From IMG/VR virus record IMGVR_UViG_3300045836_000128, positions 1 through 40,849 of that record: a DNA stretch of 40,849 nt; one strand, 5' to 3'. Each line of letters begins with the position of its first letter. Positions within the stretch are counted from its first letter, which is position 1. This document shows, piece by piece, positions 7,709 through 14,492 of this stretch. The position numbers were made by a program, and so were the translations under genes. The notes under the pieces were generated by a model. The model was not told the origin of the DNA. It did no database searches and saw only the letters and a program-made list of their open reading frames with translations. The DNA comes from a virus.

Positions 7709-8157
7709 GACTTCGGTCCCTCCAGCGCGGGCAGCAGCTTCGCCTCGGTGGCGTGCTCCAGCACCGTGCGACCGGTGGGCAGCAGGATCTGGCCGAGGAA
7801 CGCCCCCTCGAAGGTCAAAATTCCCGTCTCGATCGCGGTGATCTGCCCCTTGATCCAGTCGCGCAGGATCGAGTAGACGGCCACGCTGGCGATGTCGAGA
7901 GCCTTGCGCTCGTGCTGCTGCTTTGTGCACTTCGAGCGGTAGCCGTAGGGGTGCTCGCGCAGCCACGCGGCCGCGTAACCCTTGGTCGAAGCCTTCACGC
8001 TCACCGGCCGGCCGCGGTACTCGAACTGCACCAGTACCGTGCCGTCGGCGTCGTCGATCATGCTGCCGAACTTGCTGCAGCCGAAGCCGCGCAGCAGCTT
8101 CTGGATTTCGCCCAGCGCGCGCTCGCCGCTGGTGGTGTTCTCGTAGGGAAGGCTCAT
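7705..8157 (-). CDS. Conserved phage protein of unknown function, 150 aa
   Basis: The start at 8157 gives a protein beginning MSLPYENTTSGERALGEIQK. It has a beta-rich centre (VLVQFEYRGRPVSVKAS), then a basic, aromatic stretch and a helical C-terminus with DWIKGQITAIETGILTFEGA. I recall similar proteins in other betaproteobacterial phages but no function. It overlaps genes on both sides by four bases, inside the leftward early operon just before the excisionase gene. Confidence 0.7.
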   Translation of the reverse strand: MSLPYENTTSGERALGEIQKLLRGFGCSKFGSMIDDADGTVLVQFEYRGRPVSVKASTKGYAAAWLREHPYGYRSKCTKQQHERKALDIASVAVYSILRDWIKGQITAIETGILTFEGAFLGQILLPTGRTVLEHATEAKLLPALEGPKS

Positions 8158-8855
8158 GGCGTCACCCGCTTGAATTCGACCACCCACACCCAGGGGTTCG
8201 CGTCCCAGCTGCCGGCGCCGTTGATGGATTCCCAAAGGGCCGCGTACACAGCGCGGTAGCCGGTCCCATAGCGCGCGATCAGCGCATCGACGTCGCCCTG
8301 CGTGACCTTCGGATCTTGTGCCAGCGATGCGAGCCAGTCGTGCACGCCCTCGGCCTTGCTGTCGTCCTCACTGATCGCCTGCAGCCTCTCGACCCGCACC
8401 CCGGTGATCTCCAGCAGCAGCCGCGCGTACTTGCGAGGCATGTGGATCGAAGGCCGAACCTTCAGGTCGTAGGGTTGTATGAAGTCGGGGTCGTCGCTTT
8501 CGCCGTAGCCCCACTCAAGCGCATCGCGCCCAGCGGCCGATTCGACGAACACCGGTCCCACCCAGCCGTGATCCTCAATCTTCAAGGTGTTCTCGCGCAC
8601 CCACAGCCGGTCGCCGGGCTGGCCGTAGGGGCAACCGATGCTGTCACCGGTTCGGGTATGCCACATAGCCCCCTGCTCGGGGATCGTTTCGCCGCGCGCG
8701 GTGCGGCCTCCGTTCGGGCCGCCGATGGTCTGAGGCTCCCACACACCCAGAGGGTTCAAGTGCGGGAACTTCACCGGCCGCCGCGTCTGCGTCTTCGTGC
8801 CGGCCAGCAGGGCGCGCACCATCGGGCCGCTGAAGAGAATGGGACGGTCAGCCAT
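8154..8855 (-). CDS. ASCH/PUA-like phage protein ('morphogenetic protein' family), 233 aa
   Basis: The N-terminus MADRPILFSGPMVRALLAGT followed by KTQTRR, the central YGQPGDRLWVREN, and SIHMPRKYARLLLEITGVR then VERLQAISEDD are hallmarks of a widespread phage family often labelled morphogenetic or ASCH-domain protein. ASCH domains resemble PUA RNA-binding domains. The family's actual role is not settled. The ATG at 8855 lies inside the end of the upstream gene, so translation is coupled. Location in the leftward early operon argues against a virion role. Confidence 0.75.
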   Translation of the reverse strand: MADRPILFSGPMVRALLAGTKTQTRRPVKFPHLNPLGVWEPQTIGGPNGGRTARGETIPEQGAMWHTRTGDSIGCPYGQPGDRLWVRENTLKIEDHGWVGPVFVESAAGRDALEWGYGESDDPDFIQPYDLKVRPSIHMPRKYARLLLEITGVRVERLQAISEDDSKAEGVHDWLASLAQDPKVTQGDVDALIARYGTGYRAVYAALWESINGAGSWDANPWVWVVEFKRVTP

Positions 8856-9222
8856 GATGGTCCTCCTGGTCGGGCGGCGAAAAATTCCAAGGGCACGTCA
8901 CTTTCAGGGGCCCCTTGCGCTGCTCGGCTTCGCGGATCGCCACGCGCGCGGCGAACCAACCGTGACAAGGCGCGCGGCCGCGGTCCGCTTGGTGGCAGAG
9001 AAATGGCACGCCCTCGACCACCGCCTTCAGCGCGTCGAGTTGCGTCTGCAGGCATCCATTCGGCACGGTGCCCGGTCGGAATGCGCAGGACTTGCACCTC
9101 TCATCGGGCTCGCCCTCTGCAGCGAGGCGCGCGATCGTCGGCTCCGTGAGGCGCACCAGCTGAGCCCCGGCGGCGCGCCCTTCCGGAGTGACGCGGTGGT
9201 GATCCTTGGTGGAGTCAATCAC
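8848..9222 (-). CDS. Cysteine-containing small phage protein, GTG start
   Basis: 124 residues. The central motif CKSCAFRPGTVPNGC followed by FLCHQ and CHGWF gives clustered Cys and His that could bind zinc. Start is the GTG at 9222, with GGAG about 10 bases upstream and an 8-base overlap with the upstream gene; no ATG is better placed. Similar small proteins occur in phage early regions, but no function is known to me. Confidence 0.6.
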   Translation of the reverse strand: MIDSTKDHHRVTPEGRAAGAQLVRLTEPTIARLAAEGEPDERCKSCAFRPGTVPNGCLQTQLDALKAVVEGVPFLCHQADRGRAPCHGWFAARVAIREAEQRKGPLKVTCPWNFSPPDQEDHHG

Positions 9223-9511
9223 GGACGCGCTCCGGGTGGTTGGCCTTGATCCACTCCATCACCGCTCGCACCGCGGCGATGTATTCGGAGCTGGGCGTCT
9301 TGGTGTTCTCCTGGCCGGGCGTGTAGCTGCGCCAGATCGCGCTGCGCAGCCCGATCGGCAGGGAGTACCAGTGCGACCGGCACATGAAGATCGCCGGCTT
9401 CACGCGCCGCGTGCAGCCCGGCCAGTGGCAGGTGTGCAGCGGGTCGAGGTTGGCGGCCTGCCGCACGTGGTCGACCTTCTCGGAGATCGATGGGTTTCGG
9501 CGATCCATCAT
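9215..9511 (-). CDS. Small phage protein with putative zinc motif, 98 aa
   Basis: Begins at a double ATG (9511/9508) with GGAG nine bases upstream. The motif HTCHWPGCTRRVKPAIFMC then RSHW has paired Cys/His suited to a zinc site. The C-terminus is a helix ending in MEWIKANHPERV. It overlaps its neighbours on both sides. Function unknown; the pattern recurs in betaproteobacterial phages as I recall. Confidence 0.6.
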   Translation of the reverse strand: MMDRRNPSISEKVDHVRQAANLDPLHTCHWPGCTRRVKPAIFMCRSHWYSLPIGLRSAIWRSYTPGQENTKTPSSEYIAAVRAVMEWIKANHPERVRD

Positions 9512-9903
9512 TGGCGCTCCAGGATGATGATGTCGGGGCGGCCGAAGGTCTGCATCGACGTCCAGATGCCGCCGGCGAGTTGGGCCATGGCCGCGTCGTA
9601 CAGCTGTCGGTATTCGCGGATGAGAGGCGTCCACTGCTCGTGCTGCCGCTGTAGCGCGCGCAGGGCGCACCATTCCTGCTCCAGTTGCTGGCGCTCGCGC
9701 AAGTGGCCGATCTGCTCGCCGCTCGCGCGGCGGTCATGCACGAAGCGCATCGCATCGAGGATGGTTGGGTAGGCGTCTCGGTCGACGGTGGAGTCGATGC
9801 GGTCACGCGCCTCCAGAGACTTCGACAGGGAATGCAGGCGCCTGTAGAGAACTTCCGGCTCGTTCGCCGCCAGCGCTGCAACCTCGGTGATGGGCTCGGT
9901 CAT
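9508..9903 (-). CDS. Helical hypothetical protein directly downstream of the DGR reverse transcriptase
   Basis: 131 residues, almost entirely charged helix (YRRLHSLSKSLEARDRID, then LRERQQLEQEWCALRALQRQ), so a coiled coil is likely. The ATG at 9903 overlaps the reverse transcriptase stop as ATGA, making the two translationally coupled. I do not recognise the family. Because of the coupling it is worth considering as an additional DGR-associated gene, though it may simply be the next operon member. Confidence 0.6.
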   Translation of the reverse strand: MTEPITEVAALAANEPEVLYRRLHSLSKSLEARDRIDSTVDRDAYPTILDAMRFVHDRRASGEQIGHLRERQQLEQEWCALRALQRQHEQWTPLIREYRQLYDAAMAQLAGGIWTSMQTFGRPDIIILERQ

Positions 9904-11084
9904 GATCTGGCTCCATAGATCTGCGTCAGCCCGGCGCTGACCGCGCGCCCGCGGCGCAGCACCGCATGCGCGAGCCGCACGCGGTCGGCGTGGCTGTGCG
10001 AGGCCTGCCGGAGCAGGCCGAAGTAGCTGTTGACGGTGGAGTACAACTCGGTGTCCGGCGCCGCCGCTACACGGCGCAGCGCGGTGCGAACGCTCCGCGG
10101 CCGCGTGACCCGGGCCCACGGTCGGATCACCTGGCCCACGAAGTCGATCCCACGGTCGACCGGCTGCAGGATCGTCTTGGTCGGGTTCAGCTGGGCGCCA
10201 AGGCGCGCCGGCAGGAACTCGGTGATCCTGGCCAGCGCGTTGTTGAGCCACTGCGGCGACTCGTGCAGCAGCACGAAATCATCGACGTAGCGCACATACC
10301 GCGCCGCGCGCACCCGGTGCTTGACGAACTGGTCCAGCGCGTCGAGGTAGACGTTGGCGAAGAACTGCGACGACAGGTTGCCGATCGGCAGACCGCGGTG
10401 CGCCGGCGCGTTGAACAGGCTCTTGTGCGGCGGCACGAGGCCGAGCAGATGCCGCGGGCAGCGCACGTCGACGTCGGCGCGAGGGTCGTGCCAGAGTACC
10501 GTGTCCGCCAGCCAGCGCCACCACGGTTCGTCGATGCGCGCGCGCAGCTGCTGCCCGAGCACGCGCTTGTCGATCGACACGAAGAAGTTCGCGAGGTCGC
10601 ACTTCAGGTAGTGGGCCGGGCGCGACCAGTTCTGCGTGATGCTGCGCACGTGGTGCTCCAGCCGCGTCGTCGCGTAGAGCGTTCCACGGCCGGGGATGCA
10701 CGCGCAGCTGTCAGCGACGAAGCTGGCCAGGAAGCGCGGCTCGACATGGTTGTACAGCAGGTGGTGGACCACGCGGTCCCGAAATTCGGCGGCCCACACC
10801 TCCCGAGGTTTCGGGTGGGTGATCACGAAGCAGATCGAGCGGCCGGGACGGTAGGTGCCGCTGATCAGTTCTTCGTGGAGCAAGCAGAGGTTGCGCTCCA
10901 GATGCTGCTCGAACACCTGGGCGCTCTTCGAATTGCGCTTGTTCCGTCGGCAGTCCAGGTATGCCACGACCAGCGCGTCGAAGGTGCACGCGTTGGATGA
11001 ATTTGCGGACGGCTCGGGCGAGGAACTCGTTGTTCTTGTCGTTGTAGTTCTGGTTGCCGTTGTTGAAGTTCTGGTACCAGGCAT
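9900..11084 (-). CDS. Diversity-generating retroelement reverse transcriptase
   Basis: Copies the TR RNA into cDNA with errors at adenines, which then replaces a VR. The catalytic core starts about 10985 (TFDALVVAYLDCRRNKRN) and runs ~360 residues, normal for DGR enzymes. Motifs in order: RSICFVITHPKPREVWAAEF, RDRVVHHLLY, LKCDLANFFVSID, then GLPIGNLSSQFFANVY. The IGNLSSQ there fits the DGR form IGxxxSQ. Next come the active-site YVDD (10278-10289) and GIDFVGQVIRP. The order target-Avd-TR-RT matches Bordetella phage BPP-1. The start is uncertain: the only in-frame ATG near the core (11084) lies inside TR, and the next candidate is a GTG at 10967 with no clear ribosome site. The frame continues upstream to 11648, but that is shadow sequence. 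Confidence 0.93.
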   Translation of the reverse strand: MPGTRTSTTATRTTTTRTTSSSPEPSANSSNACTFDALVVAYLDCRRNKRNSKSAQVFEQHLERNLCLLHEELISGTYRPGRSICFVITHPKPREVWAAEFRDRVVHHLLYNHVEPRFLASFVADSCACIPGRGTLYATTRLEHHVRSITQNWSRPAHYLKCDLANFFVSIDKRVLGQQLRARIDEPWWRWLADTVLWHDPRADVDVRCPRHLLGLVPPHKSLFNAPAHRGLPIGNLSSQFFANVYLDALDQFVKHRVRAARYVRYVDDFVLLHESPQWLNNALARITEFLPARLGAQLNPTKTILQPVDRGIDFVGQVIRPWARVTRPRSVRTALRRVAAAPDTELYSTVNSYFGLLRQASHSHADRVRLAHAVLRRGRAVSAGLTQIYGARS

Positions 11085-11103
11085 AGTCGTCGGAGTACTG
11101 CGT
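11000..11103 (-). repeat. DGR template repeat (TR)
   Basis: Read on the minus strand this 104-base stretch is dense in AAC codons (YAWYQNFNNGNQNYND if translated) and aligns end to end with the 3' ends of the two target genes. Its last ~29 bases (CAACGAG through CCGTCCGCA) are identical in all three copies and look like the initiation-of-homology region. At the boundary TR has AAATT where both VRs have AGATT. The TR RNA is the template for mutagenic reverse transcription. It lies between avd and the reverse transcriptase core, and bases 11104-11275 between TR and avd hold no gene I can support. Confidence 0.95.
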
Positions 11104-11275
11104 GCCGTTGTGCTATCTACGTCGCCCGGCCGAAGGCTCTTGCCGATCAGCGGGGAAACTGCGCCGGGCAGACCCGAACCAGTCGGGCGGTTCCCGTGGT
11201 GCGCATGGCGGTGCCCTTGTGGGGCAGCGGCACAACCAGATTCATGTTGCGCACGGGCATGGCAGGCCGTGACCT

Positions 11276-11641
11276 TCATGCTGCAGGCGCCCTTTCGCGT
11301 GCGGACTTGAGCCAGCCACCGGCTTGCCGCCCGATGCTGTCGAGCAGTTGCGTGGCGGTGCCCCAGAGCTTGGGCGACACCATGCGCCGGTCGAACGACA
11401 CCCGGAGCAAGACGGTGACGGTGCGCTGCAGCTTCAGCAGCTCCTCGATGTACCGCTGGCGCTCGGCCCGCTGGCTCGCGTTCGCCAGCGCCATCGCGTC
11501 CAGCATCTCGATGCAGTGATCGTGGATGCGCTGGCCGATGGACCGTTTGAACGCGCGTGGCATCTGCACCTGCACGTCCATCGCGAGAGACAGCAGGGCG
11601 GCGCCGGTCTTGTAGATCGGGAGCTCTGTGTGCAGCGTCAT
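11276..11641 (-). CDS. avd: DGR accessory variability determinant (Avd-like four-helix bundle)
   Basis: 121 residues, all helical, basic, beginning MTLHTELPIYKTGAALLSLA and containing MPRAFKRSIGQRIHDHCIE, RQRYIEELLKLQRTVTVLLR and LLDSIGRQAGGWLK. This is the Avd family pattern (S23/four-helix bundle), a pentameric partner that binds the reverse transcriptase and RNA in BPP-1. Its length and location between the target genes and TR fit. Start at the ATG 11641; the ribosome site is weak (GAG). Confidence 0.9.
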   Translation of the reverse strand: MTLHTELPIYKTGAALLSLAMDVQVQMPRAFKRSIGQRIHDHCIEMLDAMALANASQRAERQRYIEELLKLQRTVTVLLRVSFDRRMVSPKLWGTATQLLDSIGRQAGGWLKSARERAPAA

Positions 11642-11660
11642 GGCTCAAAGGAACAAAGGA

Positions 11661-12116
11661 TCAAAGCGGCAATCTGCGGACGGCTCGGGCGAGGAACTCG
11701 TTGGTCTTGCCGTCGTAGTAGTGCTGGGTGCCGGTGGTGAAGTCCTGGTACCAGGCACAGGCGTCGGAGTACTGCGTAGCCGTCCAATGCCACCGGCTCG
11801 TGTCGAACTCGTCGCGCAGGTTGGCGTAGAGAAGGGCGGACTCGAAGCGCGTCGGCAACTCACCACCGACCTCGGCCGCCCAGTCCTTGGCGTCCTGCCA
11901 CGTCAGCGCGGTGTCCGGCTTATGCGGCAGCAGAATGAGGTGATGCTTCGGCACGCCGCCTTCGATGACGATGCCGGCGTAGCGCTCGCCGTCGCGCAGC
12001 GCGATCGACGCTTCCGGAATCGTCACCTGCCGCGCGGCCTGTGCCTTGAACGTGGCGATCATCTCGGCCACCTTGGCGTGCTGCTCTTCGATCTCATGCA
12101 GCGTGATCTGGCTCAT
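11661..12116 (-). CDS. DGR target protein 1 (C-type-lectin-like C-terminus), 151 aa
   Basis: Starts at ATG 12116 with AGGAGA upstream. Residues 1-30 form a charged helix (IEEQHAKVAEMIATFKAQ). The centre resembles DUF1566/formylglycine-enzyme-like folds: HHLILLPHKPDTALTWQDAK, GGELPTRFESALLYANLR. The C-terminus WHWTATQYSDACAWYQDFTT and onward is the variable repeat, ending three residues after it. Diversified residues would form a ligand-binding surface, as in Mtd of BPP-1. A structural or receptor role is inferred from DGR precedent only. Longer upstream frames are shadows of target 2. Confidence 0.88.
   Translation of the reverse strand: MSQITLHEIEEQHAKVAEMIATFKAQAARQVTIPEASIALRDGERYAGIVIEGGVPKHHLILLPHKPDTALTWQDAKDWAAEVGGELPTRFESALLYANLRDEFDTSRWHWTATQYSDACAWYQDFTTGTQHYYDGKTNEFLARAVRRLPL
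11671..11777 (-). repeat. DGR variable repeat 1 (VR1)
   Basis: 107 bases against 104 in TR. Ten substitutions relative to TR, all at TR adenines: GAC to GCC, TAT to TGT, AAC to GAC, four AAC to ACC, AAC to CAC, AAC to TAC, and AAA to AGA at the boundary. VR1 also has one extra GGC codon after TACGAC. No TR C, G or T is substituted. Confidence 0.95.
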
Positions 12117-12148
12117 GGGTTCTCCTGGGGGTGAAAAGGATTGAAGGA

Positions 12149-12766
12149 CTAAACCTTGAATCTGCGGACGGCTCGGGCGAGGAACTCGTTGGTCTTGGCG
12201 TAGTAGTGCTGGCAGCCGTAGCTGAAGGTCTGGCACCAGGCATAGCCGTCGGAGGACTGCGTGCTCGCCCAGTACCAGCGCGGCTCGAACGCTTCGGCCC
12301 CGCCGGCCTGGAAGGCGGCCGCGGACGTTTGCGCCGGGATGTCGTCCGTGTACGGGTAGCCGACCGGCACCGAACTGGGGTTGTCGCCATCGCGGAAGCT
12401 GGAGTAGTTCTCCTGCGTCGTCGGCTTGAGGTTGCGGTACAGCAGCTCCAGCACGTCGCGGCTCGGGATGGACCAGTCGGCGCAGCCGTTGATGTCGAGC
12501 GCCAGGATGCGCTGGGCGAGTTCGCTGCCGGCCTCGGCCATCGCCAGCGTGTTGGCGCGGCAATCGAAGCAGCTGCGCGCGCCGGGGGCGGCCTTGCGCT
12601 TCGGGTGCCAGATGCCCTTGAACTCGCCCTGTGCCTTGGGCGCGACGGCGATGCCGTAGATGCCGTCGGGCAGGGTGATGTAGCCGGCGAAGAACCCGCC
12701 TTCGATGGGGGTTCCGAAGGTGAGGGTGGCGAGCGCGGCAACGCGCGGATCGGTGTGAGCGTTCAT
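12149..12766 (-). CDS. DGR target protein 2 (DUF1566/C-type-lectin-like), 205 aa
   Basis: Starts at ATG 12766 with GGAG upstream. N-terminal segment FFAGYITLPDGIYGIAVAPK, then CFDCRANTLAMAEAGSELAQ, and the DUF1566-like core CADWSIPSRDVLELLYRNLK, then WYWASTQ leading into the variable repeat (SSDGYAWCQTFSYGCQHYY), ending three residues after it. It is the larger and upstream member of a tandem target pair and shares only the C-terminal fold and VR with target 1. Both genes precede avd in one operon. Confidence 0.88.
   Translation of the reverse strand: MNAHTDPRVAALATLTFGTPIEGGFFAGYITLPDGIYGIAVAPKAQGEFKGIWHPKRKAAPGARSCFDCRANTLAMAEAGSELAQRILALDINGCADWSIPSRDVLELLYRNLKPTTQENYSSFRDGDNPSSVPVGYPYTDDIPAQTSAAAFQAGGAEAFEPRWYWASTQSSDGYAWCQTFSYGCQHYYAKTNEFLARAVRRFKV
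12159..12262 (-). repeat. DGR variable repeat 2 (VR2)
   Basis: 104 bases, same length as TR. Thirteen substitutions, all at TR adenines: TAC to TCC and TGC, GAC to GGC and GCC, AAC to ACC (twice), AGC, TAC (twice), CAC and TGC (two changes), and AAA to AGA at the boundary. VR2 is as different from VR1 as from TR, so the two targets were mutagenised independently. Confidence 0.95.
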
Positions 12767-12793
12767 GGATGCTCCGGTGATGGAACGATGGGA

Positions 12794-13033
12794 TCAGGCT
12801 GCGGTCTGCACCGCGGTGTGCTTGAACTTCGGCCGGATGTGCTGGCCGAAGAAGCGGCCCACCGACTCGGCGTTGCCGAGTTCGTGGGCGACGTCAGCCG
12901 GCACGTCGTGGTAGTGGTAGATCGAGCCGCTGCCCTTGAACTGGATCGCGAGCGTCTTGGTGCTCGCGTCGTAGCCGTGGGCCGCGATGTTGCTGCTCTC
13001 GCAGGGCGTGAGCGCGATGTGGTTCGTGGGCAT
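12794..13033 (-). CDS. KTSC-domain protein, 79 aa
   Basis: Contains SSNIAAHGYDASTKTLAIQF, GSIYHYHDVPADVAHEL and GRFFGQHIRPKFK, the standard KTSC domain, a small fold often found near lysyl-tRNA-synthetase-like proteins and in phages, without a settled function. An excellent AGGAGG precedes the ATG at 13033. It lies immediately upstream of DGR target 2 in the same operon. Confidence 0.85.
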   Translation of the reverse strand: MPTNHIALTPCESSNIAAHGYDASTKTLAIQFKGSGSIYHYHDVPADVAHELGNAESVGRFFGQHIRPKFKHTAVQTAA

Positions 13034-13041
13034 GCCGCCTC

Positions 13042-13251
13042 CTACTGGATCGTGGGCTTCTTGGAGGCGTTGGCTGCCTTGACGGCTTCTTCCATCGCCT
13101 CTTCGGGGGTGGCACCGTGGCCGAAGGCGACGATCGAAAGACCGCCGACCTCCGTGACCTTGGCTGCCGGCGCCTGCGCCGCGGCCGTCATGGCGCGTCG
13201 CCGCCTCATGACGTTGATGCGGTACAGGCGCATGACGGTCTTGAAGTCCAT
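13042..13251 (-). CDS. Small basic hypothetical protein, 69 aa
   Basis: N-terminal basic segment (RLYRINVMRRRRAMTAAA), then a compact VTEVGGLSIVAFGHGATPEE segment and a helix. The start at 13251 lies within five bases of the upstream stop; an internal Met is also possible. No family recognised. Confidence 0.5.
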   Translation of the reverse strand: MDFKTVMRLYRINVMRRRRAMTAAAQAPAAKVTEVGGLSIVAFGHGATPEEAMEEAVKAANASKKPTIQ

Positions 13252-13256
13252 GTGGG

Positions 13257-14096
13257 TTACAGGCTGCCCATGAACACCGGCACCTCGCCGATGCCGGTCT
13301 GAACCTGCAGGATCAGGTCGCGGGCGGCCTGCTCGTGCGCCTTGTCGGGGCGGATCAGCTCGTACCAGAAGACCACCTTGCCGCTGGTGATGCGGTAGCG
13401 CAGCTTGGCCTTCATCTGCTCGGCGGTCTTGGAGCCGCGGAACACGGGGATGCCCAGATGGAACTCGTCGAAGAGCTTCATCTTCTCGATCGTGGCCGCG
13501 TCGTCGGTGCCGACGTAGCTCAGCTCGACGCCGCCACTTTGCAGGCGCACCGCCGACTTCAGCACCTGGTCCTGGCGCGCCTCGAACTGGGTGGCCATCT
13601 GCAGCATCTGCTCGCTGGTCGGCGTGCCGGTGATGTCCAGGTAGTTCTGCTCGAGGAACAGCGCGAAATCAGCCTGCGACTGCGCCTTCTGCGAGCCGTT
13701 GTTCTTGGTCCAGACGCCCCACTCGACGGACAGCGCCGGCGAGTAGGTGGCCTTGTGGCCACGCCACGCCGGCTTGCCGGGAGCGTGCTCATCGAACACC
13801 GCGGAGAAAGACAGCGCGTAGCTGACGGGATCGAACTTGCACCAGACCGCGCTGGCCGGGTTCTTGAAGCGGTTCACGTAGTCGATGAAGGCCTGCGGCT
13901 CGTCCATCGTCGCGCTGCCGACAATGCGGCGGGGAGCGTCGGCGAACTTCTCCAGTTCGATGCGCTCGACTTGGTGCGATTTCGGCACCGAGACCAGCAG
14001 CAGGTGATCGGCGACATCTGGCGCTTCAAGCAGGTGCGCGGTGGGGAGTTCGCGCGCAAGCGTCTGCGCGATGTTTTCTCGTTCGAGATCAGCCAT
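13257..14096 (-). CDS. DUF2303 family phage protein, 279 aa
   Basis: The pattern LLLVSVPKSHQVERIELEKF, AFIDYVNRFKN, SFSAVFDEHAPGKPAWRGHK, ATYSPALSVEWGVWTKNNG, FALFLEQNYLDI and FRGSKTAEQMKAKLRYRI is that of DUF2303 (YfdQ-type) proteins. These are common in early operons of temperate phages, usually near recombination genes, with no assigned biochemical role. Length is typical. GAGAGG precedes the ATG at 14096. Confidence 0.88.
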   Translation of the reverse strand: MADLERENIAQTLARELPTAHLLEAPDVADHLLLVSVPKSHQVERIELEKFADAPRRIVGSATMDEPQAFIDYVNRFKNPASAVWCKFDPVSYALSFSAVFDEHAPGKPAWRGHKATYSPALSVEWGVWTKNNGSQKAQSQADFALFLEQNYLDITGTPTSEQMLQMATQFEARQDQVLKSAVRLQSGGVELSYVGTDDAATIEKMKLFDEFHLGIPVFRGSKTAEQMKAKLRYRITSGKVVFWYELIRPDKAHEQAARDLILQVQTGIGEVPVFMGSL

Positions 14097-14138
14097 TGAA
14101 TCCTCTCGGGTAGTTGGGGTGGTTGGTGCGATGTGGCG

Positions 14139-14465
14139 TCAGCTGCCGGTGCCGCGCACCTGCGGCCGTTCGTCGCCCACAGGCCGCAGCTCGAGACTGC
14201 GCTGCTTGGGGTTCTGGAGGGTGAGGGCGCCGTCCTCGGTGACCCAGCGCATGTCCGGGTCTTCCTTCTTCTCGGGCACCTTGACCTTGCAGTCTGGGTG
14301 CAGGGCGACCATGCCGCCGGATGCGCGCTTGGCCTTGATCGTGATGACGATCGAGCCGTCCTTGCCGGCCTCTCCGACTGCCTGGAGCATGGCCATGAGC
14401 TTGGTGCTCACCTCGTGCCCGAAGGCACCGCCCTTGAGGGCGCCGATCTCGAAAATGCCGTCCAT
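14139..14465 (-). CDS. Conserved phage protein paired with DUF2303, 108 aa
   Basis: Predicted alpha/beta protein: LMAMLQAVGEAGKDGSIVIT, HPDCKVKVPEKKEDPDMRWV, TEDGALTLQNPKQ. It directly precedes the DUF2303 gene, an arrangement I recall from other phages. Strong purine-rich ribosome site (AAAGGAAAG). Function unknown. Confidence 0.65.
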   Translation of the reverse strand: MDGIFEIGALKGGAFGHEVSTKLMAMLQAVGEAGKDGSIVITIKAKRASGGMVALHPDCKVKVPEKKEDPDMRWVTEDGALTLQNPKQRSLELRPVGDERPQVRGTGS

Positions 14466-14492
14466 GGCTTTCCTTTCGTTGGACGTGCGGGG

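Noticed and set aside
11085-11648. 188-residue N-terminal extension of the reverse transcriptase frame
   Set aside because: The frame crosses TR and runs antiparallel in character to avd coding; residues are low-complexity and DGR reverse transcriptases do not have such an extension.
12141-12160. Hairpin just past VR2 as the DGR target-recognition structure
   Set aside because: AAGG/CCTT with a six-base loop and a mismatch beyond it is weak, and no equivalent was found past VR1, so I do not claim it.
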